Below are positions 1 through 6,884 of a DNA stretch of 10,543 nucleotides, piece after piece. Under the pieces are notes generated by a model. That model was not told the DNA's origin. It made no database searches and worked only from the letters and a program-made list of their open reading frames with translations. Position numbers and translations under genes: made by a program. Each line of letters opens with the position of its first letter. The first letter of the stretch is position 1. Source of the stretch: Deltaproteobacteria bacterium (GTDB lineage Bacteria > Desulfobacterota > Deferrimicrobia > Deferrimicrobiales > Deferrimicrobiaceae); NCBI GenBank assembly GCA_003105225.1, contig PQAK01000030.1, positions 1-10,543 on the forward strand, written 5' to 3'.

Positions 1-1091
1 TCGACGCGATCAAGAAGGGGGCGTACTACTACTTCGAGAAGCCGGTCGACCGCGCCCGGCTGCTGATCATCATCGAGCGGGCGATCGAGAACCTGCGGCT
101 GCGGGAATCGCACCGGCTCCTCTCCGAGAAGCTCTTCCCCGGCGCCGCGCCGATCATCGGGGAGCACCCGAGCATCCGGGAGATCAAGCGGATCCTGCCG
201 CGCGTCGCCAGGAGCGACGCCGTCATCCTCCTGACCGGGGAGAGCGGCACGGGCAAGGAGGTGATCGCCCGGAACGTCCACTCCATGAGCGGCCGCAGCG
301 CGGCGCCGTTCCTCGCGGTCAACTGCGCCTCCCTCCCGGACACCCTGTTCGAGAGCGAGCTGTTCGGGCACGAGCGGGGCGCCTTCACCGGGGCGCATCG
401 CCGGGAGATCGGCCTGTTCGAGGCGGCATCGGGGGGAACGCTCTTCCTGGACGAGATCGCCGAGGTGAAGCTCGACATCCAGGCGAAGCTCCTCCGCGCG
501 CTGCAGGAGCGGGAGATCCGTCGCGTGGGGGGGAAAGAGAACATCACGATCGACGTCCGCATCGTCGCGGCGACGAACCGTGACCTGGAAGAGGCGGTCA
601 AGGCGGGAAGGTTCCGGGCCGACCTGTTCTACCGGCTGAACATTTTGAAACTGGCCCTGCCGCCCCTCCGGGACAGGCTATCGGACATTCCGGAGCTGGC
701 GGAATATTTTCTGGCCAAGCACGGCGAAAAGGGAGTTCCCCCCGTCCGGGAGATCACCCGGGAGTCGATGCGCCTGATGCTTCGCTACGCATGGCCCGGG
801 AACGTCCGTGAACTCGCATCGGTGATCGAACGGGCCGTGGTGCTTGCGGAAGAGGGAAGGATCACCCCGGACGTCCTTCCCCCCGAGATCCGCGACGAGC
901 CGGCCGGCCATGTTTCGCACCTGTTCCCCCTCCCGCCGGCGGGCGTGGATTTCGAAAAGGTGGAGGAGAGCCTGCTGCGCCAGGCAGTGGAGCGCTCCGG
1001 CGGGGTGCATACCCGGGGTGCGGAGCTGCTGCGCATGAGCTACAAAACCTATGTATATCGCCTGAAGAAATTCGGAATCATCCCCGCCTGA
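1..1091 (+). CDS. Sigma-54-dependent response regulator, NtrC family (5' partial)
   Basis: This is a two-component transcriptional activator that hydrolyses ATP to open sigma-54 RNA polymerase promoters. The 5' end lies outside the window; the reading frame enters at base 3 and 362 residues are visible. The first visible residues, KKGAYYYFEKPVD, are the end of a receiver domain with its conserved Lys-Pro. An AAA+ domain follows, with Walker A GESGTGKE (bases 237-260), the sigma-54-contacting loop GAFTGA (378-395), and Walker B around LFLDEI (441-458). An Arg-rich sensor region and the WPGNVREL motif (793-816) come next. The C-terminus is a Fis-type helix-turn-helix ending RLKKFGIIPA. The order receiver-AAA+-HTH is the standard NtrC layout. 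The partner histidine kinase is probably upstream, outside the window. The target is unknown; a sigma-54-like promoter lies 114 bases downstream and is a candidate. Family assignment is very sure, the specific regulon is not. Confidence 0.96.
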   Translation, partial: DAIKKGAYYYFEKPVDRARLLIIIERAIENLRLRESHRLLSEKLFPGAAPIIGEHPSIREIKRILPRVARSDAVILLTGESGTGKEVIARNVHSMSGRSAAPFLAVNCASLPDTLFESELFGHERGAFTGAHRREIGLFEAASGGTLFLDEIAEVKLDIQAKLLRALQEREIRRVGGKENITIDVRIVAATNRDLEEAVKAGRFRADLFYRLNILKLALPPLRDRLSDIPELAEYFLAKHGEKGVPPVREITRESMRLMLRYAWPGNVRELASVIERAVVLAEEGRITPDVLPPEIRDEPAGHVSHLFPLPPAGVDFEKVEESLLRQAVERSGGVHTRGAELLRMSYKTYVYRLKKFGIIPA

Positions 1092-1204
1092 TCGCAGTCC
1101 TCATTTGAGGAAAGCATTGCTCATATGGGTAACGAGAGCGCCTTCCCGCGGTAAAAAAAACCGGGAATGTGCGATAATCATTGCTGAAATCGGCAGAAAT
1201 GGAT

Positions 1205-1220
1205 TGGCACCATTCTTGGA
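1205..1220 (+). promoter_or_regulatory. Candidate sigma-54 (-24/-12) promoter for the secreted Lys/Ala-rich protein gene
   Basis: TGGCAC (1205-1210), a five-base spacer, then TTGGA (1216-1220). This matches the -24 element exactly and keeps the first G of the -12 GC pair, but the C is replaced by G. The predicted start of transcription is near 1231, about 37 bases before the ATG at 1268. It lies directly downstream of a sigma-54 activator gene, which adds circumstantial support. Confidence 0.5.
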
Positions 1221-1246
1221 TACCTTTGTGAATCACAGATTATAAT
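1216..1246 (+). promoter_or_regulatory. Possible alternative sigma-70 promoter
   Basis: A perfect TATAAT (1241-1246) is preceded by TTGGAT (1216-1221) with a 19-base spacer, longer than the preferred 17. It overlaps the sigma-54 candidate, and its start of transcription near 1253 would leave a leader of only about 15 bases. The two readings compete; the sequence alone does not decide. Confidence 0.3.
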
Positions 1247-1267
1247 CGCTCCGCATGGGGGATGCAG

Positions 1268-1702
1268 ATGAAGAGGATTCTCGCGTTGTGCGCCGCGGCG
1301 GCGTTCGCGCTGTCGCTTGCGGTCACGGCGGCGGCGGCCGAGCAGAAGAAGGCGGTTGCGCCTCCGGCGAAGGCGGAGGAACCGGCGAAGAAGGTGGAGC
1401 CCGCGAAGAAGGATGCGGTCAAGAAGGCGAAGTCGAAGGTCGTCACGGGCACGATCGAGACGGTGGATGCATCGGCGGGAACCCTTTCCGTAAAAGGGAA
1501 GAAGGAAACCCTGCAGTTGAAGGCCGGCGAGAAGGTGAAGCTGGACGGGTTCAAGGTCGGCGACAAGGTCACGGCCACCTACTCCGAAGGAGTAGTCTCC
1601 AAGATCGTGGCGGCGAGGAAGGCCGCCCCGAAGGAAGAGATGAAAAAGGAGGGCGCCGAGACGAAGGCCGCACCGGCGGCGCCTCCGGCCGGCAAGAAGT
1701 AG
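1268..1702 (+). CDS. Small secreted Lys/Ala-rich protein with a beta-rich core
   Basis: A 144-residue exported protein of unknown function. I chose ATG 1268 over the in-frame ATG 1262 because GGGGGA (1257-1262) then sits five bases upstream and the protein begins MKRILAL, a normal Sec signal. The signal peptide has an Ala-rich hydrophobic core and a likely cleavage around residues 22-25 (AAAA before EQKK). Residues 25-57 are a Lys/Ala/Pro/Glu linker. Residues about 58-112 form a compact core with alternating hydrophobics (VTGTIETVDASAGTLSVKG, then FKVGDKVTATY). This core resembles the small beta-barrel, DUF5666-like periplasmic proteins; that resemblance is from memory and tentative. The C-terminal 30 residues return to a charged Lys/Ala/Pro tail. 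There are no cysteines outside the signal peptide. It appears monocistronic, between the promoters at 1205-1246 and a terminator at 1754. Confidence 0.85.
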   Translation: MKRILALCAAAAFALSLAVTAAAAEQKKAVAPPAKAEEPAKKVEPAKKDAVKKAKSKVVTGTIETVDASAGTLSVKGKKETLQLKAGEKVKLDGFKVGDKVTATYSEGVVSKIVAARKAAPKEEMKKEGAETKAAPAAPPAGKK

Positions 1703-1753
1703 CCCGATCGATTCCGCAAGGACCGTCCCCCCCCACAAGGGCAGGGGCGACCG

Positions 1754-1790
1754 GGGCAGGGGGACACAATCTCCCTGCCCATTTTTATTT
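1754..1790 (+). terminator. Rho-independent terminator
   Basis: GGGCAGGG (1754-1761) pairs perfectly with CCCTGCCC (1773-1780), leaving a loop of 11 bases that can close further with a G-T and a G-C pair. ATTTTTATTT follows. It ends the secreted-protein transcript and separates it from serA. Confidence 0.9.
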
Positions 1791-1814
1791 GGATTTTCAA
1801 ACCAGTTACACGCA

Positions 1815-1843
1815 TTGACTTTTCCCGGCGCCTTTGATAGACC
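1815..1843 (+). promoter_or_regulatory. Candidate sigma-70 promoter for serA-purA
   Basis: TTGACT (1815-1820, five of six consensus bases), a 17-base spacer, then TAGACC (1838-1843, three of six). It would start transcription near 1850, giving a leader of about 38 bases before serA. The -10 is weak, so this is a modest call supported mainly by its position just after a terminator. Confidence 0.4.
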
Positions 1844-1887
1844 ATCCTTTGCTTTGCCCCCCAACCCACCTGAAGGAGAATAGCCCG

Positions 1888-3462
1888 ATGAAAGTCCTCG
1901 CGCTGGACAACCTGCAGAAGGTCGGCATCGACGTATTCGTCAAGGAGGGGATCGAGGTCGACGTCAAGGGGAAGATGACCCCGGAGGAACTCGCGGCGGC
2001 GATCGACAATTACGACGGGGTCGTGGTGCGGGGCGCCACGAAGGCGACGGCCGCGGTGTTCGAGAAGGTCTCCCGCACGAAGGTGATCGGCCGCGCCGGC
2101 AGCGGCACGGACAACATCGACAAGGTGGCGGCCACCAAGAAGGGCGTGGTGGTGATGAACACCCCGGGCGGCAACACCGTCACCACCGGGGAGCACGCCA
2201 TCGCGATGATGATGGCGCTTGCCCGCCAGATCCCCCAGGCCACCGCCTCCATGAAGGCCGGGAAGTGGGAGAAGAACAAGTTCATGGGGACGGAGCTCAC
2301 CGACAAGGTCCTGGGCGTCGTCGGCATGGGGGCCATCGGGAAGGTCGTCGCCGAACGGGGCCTCGGGCTGAAGATGTCGGTCCTGGGGTACGACCCGTAC
2401 GTGTCGAAGGAGGACATGGCGCGGCTGGGGGTGGAATTCGTGACCCTGGACGACCTGTTCCGCCGATCCGACTTCATCACCTTCCACACGCCGCTGACTC
2501 CCGAGACGAAGAACATGGTGAACGCCTCGTCCATCGCGAAGATGAAGAAGGGGGTCTATCTCATCAATTGCGCGCGCGGTGCGCTGATCGTCGAAGCCGA
2601 CCTCCAGGCGGCCCTGGAATCGGGCAGGGTGAAGGGAGCGGCGATCGACGTCTACCCGGTCGAGCCCCCGCCGGCGGAGACGCCGTATTTCAAGCATCCC
2701 AACGTGATCCTCACTCCCCACCTGGGCGCGGCCACCACGGAGGCCCAGGAGAAAGTGGCGGTATTGATCGCCGAGCAGATCAGCGATTTCCTGAAAAAGG
2801 GAACCATCCGCAATTCCGTCAATTTCCCTTCGGTATCGGGCGAACTGTTGCCGACCCTGAAGCCGTACCTGGAACTGGGGGAGAAGCTGGGCGCCTTCCA
2901 CGGGCAGATGCTGGACACGCCGATCCAGGAGTTGAGGGTGGAATACATTGGAGAGATCGGGAAGCTGGCCACCGCGCCGGTCACCATCTCGATCCTGAAG
3001 GGCCTTCTCCAGTACCAGACCGAGGAGGTCAACCTCGTCAACGCGCGGATGGTTGCGGAGGAGAGGGGGATCAAGGTCACGGAGACGAAGGCCGCCCGGT
3101 CGGAGGATTTCACCAGCCTGGTACGGGTGAAGGTGATTACCGAGAAGGGGGAATCCACCATCTCCGGCACCGTCTACGGCACCGCCCCGCGCGTCGTGAC
3201 GATCGACCGCTATCCCATCGAGGCGGACCTGTCCGGCGGCATCCTGATGCTGAAGAACCAGGATGTCCCGGGAGTCGTCGGGCGGGTCGGGACGTTCCTC
3301 GGCGAGAAGGGGATCAATATCGCCGGCCTGCAGCTGGGCCGGAAAGAGGTCGGGGGGACCGCGGTCTCCCTGGTGAGCGTCGACAACCCGGTTCCCGAGC
3401 CCGTTCTGAAGCAGCTCAGCAAGCTTCCCAACATCACCGCCGCAAAATACCTGACGTTCTAG
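1888..3462 (+). CDS. serA: D-3-phosphoglycerate dehydrogenase
   Basis: Cytoplasmic enzyme that oxidises 3-phosphoglycerate to 3-phosphohydroxypyruvate with NAD+, the first step of serine synthesis. The 524-residue length fits the long bacterial form. ATG 1888 is chosen because AAGGAG lies at 1873-1878; an in-frame ATG at 1834 lacks this and would add a non-homologous leader. Visible features, in order: substrate-domain motif GSGTDNID (residues 71-78), the NTPGGNTVTTGEHAIAMM block (91-108), the NAD-binding loop GVVGMGAIG (143-151), and catalytic Arg230 (NCAR), Glu259 (VEP) and His278 (TPHLG). The intervening allosteric substrate-binding domain occupies about 310-450, and a C-terminal ACT domain begins near 452 (ILMLKNQDVPGVVGRVG). 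The ACT domain implies possible feedback control by serine, though not all long forms respond to it. purA follows 15 bases later, so the two are probably co-transcribed. Confidence 0.98.
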   Translation: MKVLALDNLQKVGIDVFVKEGIEVDVKGKMTPEELAAAIDNYDGVVVRGATKATAAVFEKVSRTKVIGRAGSGTDNIDKVAATKKGVVVMNTPGGNTVTTGEHAIAMMMALARQIPQATASMKAGKWEKNKFMGTELTDKVLGVVGMGAIGKVVAERGLGLKMSVLGYDPYVSKEDMARLGVEFVTLDDLFRRSDFITFHTPLTPETKNMVNASSIAKMKKGVYLINCARGALIVEADLQAALESGRVKGAAIDVYPVEPPPAETPYFKHPNVILTPHLGAATTEAQEKVAVLIAEQISDFLKKGTIRNSVNFPSVSGELLPTLKPYLELGEKLGAFHGQMLDTPIQELRVEYIGEIGKLATAPVTISILKGLLQYQTEEVNLVNARMVAEERGIKVTETKAARSEDFTSLVRVKVITEKGESTISGTVYGTAPRVVTIDRYPIEADLSGGILMLKNQDVPGVVGRVGTFLGEKGINIAGLQLGRKEVGGTAVSLVSVDNPVPEPVLKQLSKLPNITAAKYLTF

Positions 3463-3477
3463 GAAAGAGGCGATCCC

Positions 3478-4773
3478 TTGAAGAGCATCATCGTCATCGG
3501 CGCACAGTGGGGCGACGAGGGGAAGGGAAAGATCGTCGACATCTACTCCGAGTTTGCCGACACCATCGTGCGGTCGACCGGGGGGAACAACGCCGGCCAC
3601 ACGCTGGTGGTCAGAGGGGAGAAGTTCATCTTCCACCTGATCCCCTCCGGCATCCTGCATCCCGGCAAGAAGTGCGTCATCGCCAACGGAGTGGTCGTGG
3701 ATCCGAAGGTCCTGTTGGCCGAGGTCGACCGTCTCCGGGAACGCGGCTACCTGAAGGACCATGCGCAGCTCAAGGTCGGCCTGCTCGCCAACATCATCAT
3801 GCCGTACCACATCGTGCTGGACCGCGCGCGGGAGGAAAAGCTGGGGAGCCGGAAGATCGGGACCACGGCGCGGGGAATCGGCCCCTGCTACGAGGACAAG
3901 ATCGCGCGTACCGGGATCCGGGCATGCGACCTGATCCATCCGGACACCTTCGCGGAGAAGCTTGCGGCCAACCTCGACCTGAAGAATTTCCTCCTGAAGC
4001 ATTACTACGGCGCCGAGGAGATATCCTTCCAGTCCTGCCTCGAGGAGTACACGGGGTACGGGGAACGGCTGAAACCGTATCTGATCGACACCTCGAGCTT
4101 TTTGAACGAGGAGATCAACCGGGGATCGAAGGTCCTGTTCGAGGGCGCCCAGGGGACCCTGCTGGACATCGACCACGGCACGTACCCGTTCGTCACCTCC
4201 TCCAACACCACGGCGGGAGGGGCGTGCACGGGTTCCGGCGTCGGCCCGACGAAGATCAGCGGCGTCATCGGCGTCTCGAAGGCATACGCGACCCGCGTCG
4301 GCGGCGGGCCGTTCCCCACGGAGCTGTTCGACGAGGAGGGGCAGCTGATCCGGGACCGGGGCAACGAATACGGCTCCACGACGGGGCGGCCGCGCCGGTG
4401 CGGCTGGTTCGACGCTCCGGTGGTGCGGTATGCCCACCGGCTGAACCACCTGGCCGGCATCGCCCTCACCAAGCTGGACGTTCTGTCGGGGCTGTCGCGG
4501 ATCAAGGTCTGCATCGGCTATGATGTCGGCGGGACGAAGCGGGACGAGGTCCCCCTGTCCCTCCCGGAATTCGAAGCTGCGAAGCCCGTATACGAGCAGG
4601 TGGAGGGATGGAAAGAAGACATCACGACGGCGAAGGCGTTCGGCGACCTTCCGAAAGCCGCCCAGAAATATGTGCGCTTGCTCGAGGAGGTGTCCGGCGT
4701 GGAGGTCACCCTCGTATCCGTGGGTCCCGAGCGGAACCAGACGATCGTCCGCAGGAACCCGTTCCGGTCTTGA
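3478..4773 (+). CDS. purA: Adenylosuccinate synthetase
   Basis: Joins IMP and aspartate using GTP to make adenylosuccinate, the committed step from IMP to AMP. The product has 431 residues, the usual length. The start is TTG 3478: GAAAGAGG (3463-3470) sits seven bases upstream, and the first residues (KSIIVIGAQWGDEGKGK) are the family's own N-terminus, so no earlier start is needed. Asp13 in QWGDEGKGK and His41 in NNAGH are the catalytic residues and fall at the same numbers as in the E. coli enzyme. Other signatures are TTARGIGPCYEDK, SSNTTAGGACTGSGVGP, GRPRRCGWFD and TKLDVLSGL near the base-binding site. It directly follows serA; the shared operon joins serine and purine synthesis, which is metabolically sensible because serine supplies one-carbon units. 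The stop codon overlaps a promoter-like -35 box for the tRNA genes. Confidence 0.99.
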   Translation: MKSIIVIGAQWGDEGKGKIVDIYSEFADTIVRSTGGNNAGHTLVVRGEKFIFHLIPSGILHPGKKCVIANGVVVDPKVLLAEVDRLRERGYLKDHAQLKVGLLANIIMPYHIVLDRAREEKLGSRKIGTTARGIGPCYEDKIARTGIRACDLIHPDTFAEKLAANLDLKNFLLKHYYGAEEISFQSCLEEYTGYGERLKPYLIDTSSFLNEEINRGSKVLFEGAQGTLLDIDHGTYPFVTSSNTTAGGACTGSGVGPTKISGVIGVSKAYATRVGGGPFPTELFDEEGQLIRDRGNEYGSTTGRPRRCGWFDAPVVRYAHRLNHLAGIALTKLDVLSGLSRIKVCIGYDVGGTKRDEVPLSLPEFEAAKPVYEQVEGWKEDITTAKAFGDLPKAAQKYVRLLEEVSGVEVTLVSVGPERNQTIVRRNPFRS

Positions 4774-4802
4774 CACTTCGGGCTGAGCCCCGGTAGCATA
4801 AT
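4770..4802 (+). promoter_or_regulatory. Candidate promoter for the tRNA-Lys/tRNA-Glu genes
   Basis: A perfect -35 TTGACA (4770-4775) overlaps the purA stop codon. Possible -10 boxes are TAGCAT (4794-4799, spacer 18, four of six bases) or CATAAT (4797-4802, spacer 21, five of six). Transcription would begin close to 4806, just before the tRNA-Lys at 4814. Confidence 0.5.
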
Positions 4803-4813
4803 TGGTTTCGGGG

Positions 4814-4889
4814 GAGCCCATAGCTCAGTTGGCAGAGCATCTGACTTTTAATCAGAGGGTCGCAGGTTCGATCCCTGCTGGGCTCACCA
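4814..4889 (+). tRNA. tRNA-Lys (anticodon UUU)
   Basis: A 76-base cloverleaf. The acceptor arm GAGCCCA (4814-4820) pairs with TGGGCTC (4879-4885), followed by discriminator A and an encoded CCA (4887-4889). The anticodon stem TCTGA/TCAGA encloses the loop CTTTTAA, with anticodon TTT at 4847-4849. The T loop GTTCGATCC is standard. Confidence 0.98.
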
Positions 4890-4903
4890 GCGCACTCCAA
4901 CGC

Positions 4904-4981
4904 GTCCCCATCGTCTAGTCCGGCCAAGGACACCGCCCTTTCACGGCGGCGACGCCGGTTCAAATCCGGCTGGGGACGCCA
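4904..4981 (+). tRNA. tRNA-Glu (anticodon UUC)
   Basis: A 78-base cloverleaf 14 bases after the tRNA-Lys, probably in the same transcript. The acceptor arm GTCCCCA (4904-4910) pairs with TGGGGAC (4971-4977), with discriminator G and encoded CCA (4979-4981). The anticodon stem CCGCC/GGCGG encloses CTTTCAC, with anticodon TTC at 4940-4942. The T loop is GTTCAAATC. No clear terminator follows; only a five-base-pair hairpin (5003-5016, TGCCT/AGGCA) lies before the next gene. Confidence 0.98.
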
Positions 4982-5040
4982 TCCTCCTGCCTTGGTCCTT
5001 CTTGCCTTTTTAGGCATGTAGACGTGAGAATGGAAAGGTC

Positions 5041-6858
5041 ATGGATTTCCTTCGCCCGGAGAACCTCCTCCGATACGGCTACAAAGACTGCATGCTTTGC
5101 GAGGTCGAACGCAAAGGGGAGGAGAAACGGTGCCTGCCCTGTTCCGGCAGGGCGGACCAGAGGGAACGGCTTCTCTGGGAAATCCATCGGGCGAGGATAC
5201 GGCGCACCGCCGGGAAATTATCCCTTGTGTTCCCCGGCATCGGGCACTTCTATGCGCGGCGTTACCTGCCGGGAATCTTCTGGGCAGCGCTCATCCCCTT
5301 GACCCTCGGGCTGGCTGCAAGCGTCTGGCAAGGGCCGACGGTTGGCCACGCCGTTCTCCTGCTGGCATTCGGCATCATCTATTACCTCGCCTGGGCCGAT
5401 GTGCGACGTGGTTTCAGGGAAATCGAGGCGCCCTGCCAGGCGGCATGTCCCTCCCATGTCAACGTCCCCGACTATCTCGCTCTCGTGCGCGTGGGCCGCC
5501 CCCTCGAGGCGCTGGCCCTGGTGCACGACAGGCTCCCCTTCGCGGCCTTCTGCGGCAGGGCCTGTCCGCACCCCTGCGAACAGAAATGCGTCCGGATCGA
5601 GTGGAATGCCCCGATCTCCATCATGGCGATCAAGCGCTACCTGTCCGATATCGGCTATGCCGCGGGGATATCGCCTTCCGCGAATACCGCCGAAGGGACG
5701 CCGTCCCCGAGGGTGGCGGTCATTGGCGCCGGCCCGGCGGGACTCTGCGCCGCGGATACGCTTGCCCGGCTGGGATGCAGGGTCACCGTGTGCGATGCGA
5801 ACGCCGAACCGGGGGGAATGATGCGTTACGGCGCCCCGGAATTCCGTTTCCCCCGCGAAGCAGGTCTTTGCGACACCCGCACGATCCTGGCGCGCGGCGT
5901 GGTTTACAAGGGGAAAATGCGGTTCGGACGGGATTTCACGCTGGAGGACCTTGCGCGCGAAGGGTTCGAGGCGGTGCTGTTCGCGCTCGGAGCCGGCGAG
6001 GCGGCCCGCCTGCCGGGGGCCGGAGGGGAGGAAGAGGGATTTCTTGACGGTCAGACGTTTCTCACCCGCATCCGGCGGGGGGAGATGCAAAGGTTGGACG
6101 GATCGCTCGCCGTCATCGGGGGCGGGGACGTCGCCGTCGATGTCGCCCGATCGGCGATCCGCCTGGGGGCGAAGGAGGTGACGATCGCCTGCCTGGAATC
6201 CCGGGAGACGATGCCGGCCCTGCCCTGGGACCTGGAGGACGCGGTCGCGGAGGGAGTCAAGGTGCTGCCCTCCGTCGCGGTCCGGGAGTTCCGCATTCGC
6301 GGGGGGCGCGTCGCCGGGTTCGACGCCCTTCGGGTGAAACGGATCGCGAACGACGCAAACGGGCGCATCGTGCCGGAGACGGAACCGGGAAGCGGTTTCG
6401 AGGTCGCGGCCGACACGATCGTCGTGGCCATCGGGTCCCGGCCCGGGACGGGCGCTCTCCCCCCGGGTTCCGCGCGGAAGACGCTGGATTCCTCCCACCA
6501 CGTTTATCGATTGATTTTTGGGAAAAAGGAAACTAGAATCCCGGCCTATGCGTGCGGAGACGTCGTGAGCGGGCCCGGAACGGTCGTCGAGGCGTCCGCA
6601 TCCGGCCGGGCGGCGGCGCTGAATATCTACGAGGCGCTTTGCGTCGAAGAGGTCAGGAAGGCCCGGTACGAGGACAATTACCGCCGCGCAGCCGAGCCCC
6701 ACCTGGTTGACAGGCCCGAGTGGCGGCAGCGGCGGCAGGCGCCACGGCTATCTCCGGAGGAGAGCCGGCGAACTTTTCAGGAAGTGGAAAAGAGATTGAC
6801 CGACGAAAGCGCGCACCACGAAGCGGAACGGTGCGCACGGTGCAATCTCTGGCTATAA
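5041..6858 (+). CDS. Membrane-anchored GltD-like FAD/NAD(P)H Fe-S oxidoreductase
   Basis: A 605-residue flavoprotein related to the glutamate synthase small subunit; its electron partner is unknown. Residues 1-34 hold two CxxC pairs (C17/C20, C31/C34), a likely zinc ribbon. A basic helix follows (about 41-60), then a PGIGHFY motif and two membrane segments (about 79-96 and 101-119). With two helices, both ends should be cytoplasmic. The GltD-type Fe-S region has C132, C136, C171, C175, C179 and C183, but lacks the CxxC pair that normally precedes C132. The FAD site is VIGAGPAGL (227-235) and the NAD(P) site is VIGGGDVAVD (358-367). The C-terminal FAD block is ACGDVVSGPGTVVEA (504-518), and the protein ends in a further CxxC (C598/C601). 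The start is uncertain: GGAAAGG (5032-5038) leaves only two bases before ATG 5041; no better start is visible. No promoter is clear, so it may depend on read-through from the tRNAs. A tetraheme cytochrome gene follows after 26 bases. Confidence 0.88.
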   Translation: MDFLRPENLLRYGYKDCMLCEVERKGEEKRCLPCSGRADQRERLLWEIHRARIRRTAGKLSLVFPGIGHFYARRYLPGIFWAALIPLTLGLAASVWQGPTVGHAVLLLAFGIIYYLAWADVRRGFREIEAPCQAACPSHVNVPDYLALVRVGRPLEALALVHDRLPFAAFCGRACPHPCEQKCVRIEWNAPISIMAIKRYLSDIGYAAGISPSANTAEGTPSPRVAVIGAGPAGLCAADTLARLGCRVTVCDANAEPGGMMRYGAPEFRFPREAGLCDTRTILARGVVYKGKMRFGRDFTLEDLAREGFEAVLFALGAGEAARLPGAGGEEEGFLDGQTFLTRIRRGEMQRLDGSLAVIGGGDVAVDVARSAIRLGAKEVTIACLESRETMPALPWDLEDAVAEGVKVLPSVAVREFRIRGGRVAGFDALRVKRIANDANGRIVPETEPGSGFEVAADTIVVAIGSRPGTGALPPGSARKTLDSSHHVYRLIFGKKETRIPAYACGDVVSGPGTVVEASASGRAAALNIYEALCVEEVRKARYEDNYRRAAEPHLVDRPEWRQRRQAPRLSPEESRRTFQEVEKRLTDESAHHEAERCARCNLWL

Positions 6859-6884
6859 ACCAAACAGGGAGGGGGTGAGTACGG

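Noticed and set aside
1143..1167. Imperfect hairpin TTCCCG/CGGGAA with an A-rich loop, as a terminator for the response regulator
   Set aside because: The stem is six base pairs, the A-run is in the loop and there is no T-run after the stem, so it does not fit an intrinsic terminator.
1834..1887. Upstream in-frame start for serA (ATG 1834)
   Set aside because: The extra 18 residues do not belong to the family, lie over the leader, and the AAGGAG at 1873-1878 serves ATG 1888.
1579..4821. Very long open frame on the minus strand (1080 codons) opposite serA-purA
   Set aside because: It is antisense to two unmistakable genes and its translation is a low-complexity Arg/Asp/Leu/Gly mixture with no motif; long antisense frames are common in GC-rich genes with third-position bias.
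5003..5016. TGCCT-TTTT-AGGCA hairpin as a tRNA terminator
   Set aside because: Only five base pairs with the T-run in the loop and none after it; too weak to call.
5024..5302. GTG-started open frame overlapping the beginning of the GltD-like gene
   Set aside because: It overlaps the CxxC and membrane-helix coding frame and its product has no recognisable features; treated as a shadow.
5218..6702. Minus-strand open frame (494 codons) opposite the GltD-like gene
   Set aside because: Shadow of a gene with clear FAD, NAD(P) and Fe-S motifs; no recognisable domain in the antisense product.
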